A stretch of DNA of 64,000 nucleotides from Centroberyx gerrardi. Taxonomy: Eukaryota > Chordata > Actinopteri > Beryciformes > Berycidae. The stretch spans positions 7,014,102 through 7,078,101 of the forward strand of contig NC_136013.1 of assembly GCF_048128805.1 (NCBI RefSeq), given 5' to 3'. The notes beneath the pieces were generated by a model, which saw nothing but the letters and a program-made list of their open reading frames with translations, made no database searches and had not been told where the DNA came from. Below are positions 57,415 to 64,000 of this stretch, in pieces. The first letter of the stretch is position 1, and every line of letters begins with the position of its first letter. The translations under genes were made by a program, and so were the position numbers.

Positions 57415-59218
57415 TGCACTCAATCATGTGATAAAGAGCTGCAAGAACAAATAAGAGATACAATAATCAAATGTGAAAACACATTGTTCAGCACCAGTAT
57501 ACAGATGACCTGTTAGGGGGGATAGACACAACAAGATTCACTGGAACTTCTTTGAACATTTAAGACCAAAGGTGCAATCGACCCAAGTTTCCAATCCTGC
57601 AATCATCGCTGAAAAAACAGCTATGATGTAGGATTTATATGACGATCTTCTAAAATTGGATGGAACTGTGTCTAACTATGATCAAAATCTTGTGGTGTGC
57701 ATCCCCCTTTACACTGCAGTTTTCCATTATCAACTGATATATTGTGCAGTTTTGACAATAATATTACAACAAAATCAATTACGAAGACAATTATTCACAA
57801 GCAAAATTCACGAAATAAAATCCAGTAGCTAAAAAAAATGAACAATGACAATACAGTAGTTGAGAACTTGATAAAGTATCAGTGCTTTTCTCTGTAGTTG
57901 CTAATTAAGCATCCAGTTATGATACTGAGCTGTACGTGGCATACAAAGGCATTTGATCCCCTGAAGAAATGGCATTAACTGACTCACATTTCTGCTGAAT
58001 GATAAACAAAGAGGATCGTTTCACCTTCTCTATGCTTCACAGTGGTATGTTACATTGGAAAGTGTCAGACAGCAAATAAGCACATAACAGTCAGAGGGAC
58101 ATTTTATACCCTGCCGTTTCAGTGCAAGACCAGAAGTAGTCAAAGTTGTAAAAAGTGCTCACTCTAAGGAATGACAGCGACCAACATGTCAGAGGTCACG
58201 ATCTGTACTGACGGAACGGGACGGGACGGTGTGTTCGTGGAGTGTCGGTGTTCTCAGGTGAGAAAAAGGCAGTTTGGGTGAGACTTTTTGCTCTCTGTGG
58301 AAAATGAACATGATCACAAAGAATGCTGCGTAACATGAGCAATATCAGTGCTTATTATCTATGCTACCATACATACAGAACACACAGCATAGGTTCATTC
58401 ACATTTGGTGGTAGTGGTGGAACGGAAATCTACGGTGCTACAAGGCTGTAAACATGATTTAAAATGCTAATCTGACAATGATGAACTACTGTACAAAGAC
58501 CTCATACTTATTTAGGAATTAACTGTAATACAATAGTGCTATAGAGCAATAGCATGTTTTGGAAGAATAATGCAATATAAAAAAAATAAATAAACAGAAA
58601 AACATATTTAAAACGTCAGCTTGCATTCAGATATTTTTCATCAATTGGTCTTTTGCAACTACATGTTTCATACTTGGTGATCACATGTCATCAATGTCAT
58701 GTCAATTCCTTTGTAACATTTCACTCATCACGGCTCGCAGTAGAAAGACTTTGTGACACATTAAATCATGTAAAAAGGCAGCTAAGTAGTACATGATACA
58801 AGTGCAAAATCGTACTTAACAGTGAGGTAACACAATCGTATTGTAGAAAGCAAGACTCACCCTCATATTCCTAAAACTATTAGTAAGTTACAACATACTT
58901 CCGCTAACGTGATCCAATAGCCAAAGTAATTCACTGGCAAATCATTGTTACCTGCTGCTTTTATTTGGTTAACATTTGACTGAAATTTGTTAGGTGTAAC
59001 CGTGTAACCAAACTTCTCTTGACCAGTATTCCAACATTATTATGGCAATGTCATACAGTATAATGTTTCACGGATAGTCCTAAATAACTGTGTTGAGTTC
59101 AAAATGAAAACTCCTCCCCCCACCCCCTTCTAAGCTTTCTGAAAACAAGCCGTCTTGCTTGGCCATACGTTTCCCTTGGGCGTCATTCTTCGGCTTTGTG
59201 TGACTGCTGTCTGATTGG

Positions 59219-64000
<4,782 letters not shown>

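Overview
This is vertebrate nuclear DNA, almost certainly from a ray-finned (teleost) fish. Genes are split into many short exons by compact GT-AG introns, simple repeats and decayed Tc1-like and tRNA-derived SINE elements of common teleost types are scattered about, and six of the seven protein genes can be matched to vertebrate families by residues. OTOF, MAPRE3 and DPYSL5 are neighbours on human 2p23; MAP7 and WTAP lie on human 6q. No bacterial genes, CRISPR arrays or retrovirus-like elements were seen.

Layout from left to right. 1-1060, minus strand: 5' part of a lysine-rich gene I do not recognise. 2079-7740, plus: a complete 13-exon armadillo-repeat gene (563 residues, VAC8-like), with a perfect GTCACGTGAC box 90 bases before its start. 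8842-13987, minus: MAP7 (ensconsin family, 15 coding exons). 15295-19833, minus: WTAP, subunit of the m6A methyltransferase complex (7 coding exons, 375 residues). 20.5-24.7 kb: no coding gene seen. 24706-43247, plus: otoferlin, 41 coding exons, 1795 residues. 43.2-49.2 kb: three further copies of the last otoferlin exon. 49962-50034, minus: tRNA-Ala(AGC). 52241-55576, minus: MAPRE3 (EB3). 59219-64000, minus: 3' part of DPYSL5 (CRMP5), running off the right edge.

The outstanding feature is the 3' end of otoferlin. The exon for the transmembrane anchor and stop codon occurs four times in tandem (43067, 45355, 46495, 48383). Every copy has an intact acceptor, the same phase, 60 encoded residues and no internal stop, and AATAAA signals follow. 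This looks like a bank of alternative terminal exons giving four membrane anchors. The same gene appears to lack the first C2 domain: its ATG exon carries an in-frame stop just before the ATG and no C2A exons were seen upstream. It also has two GC-AG introns and a possible short alternative end at 36600.

Other points: a possible in-frame cassette exon in the EB3 coiled coil, a 46-bp palindrome with an 8-bp target duplication in the WTAP 5' region (a minimal hAT-like element), convergent poly(A) signals two bases apart between the armadillo gene and MAP7, and a 772-bp fold-back element between otoferlin terminal exons 3 and 4. Exon borders were derived by hand from splice sites, reading phase and family similarity; the exon sums of all complete genes are multiples of three.
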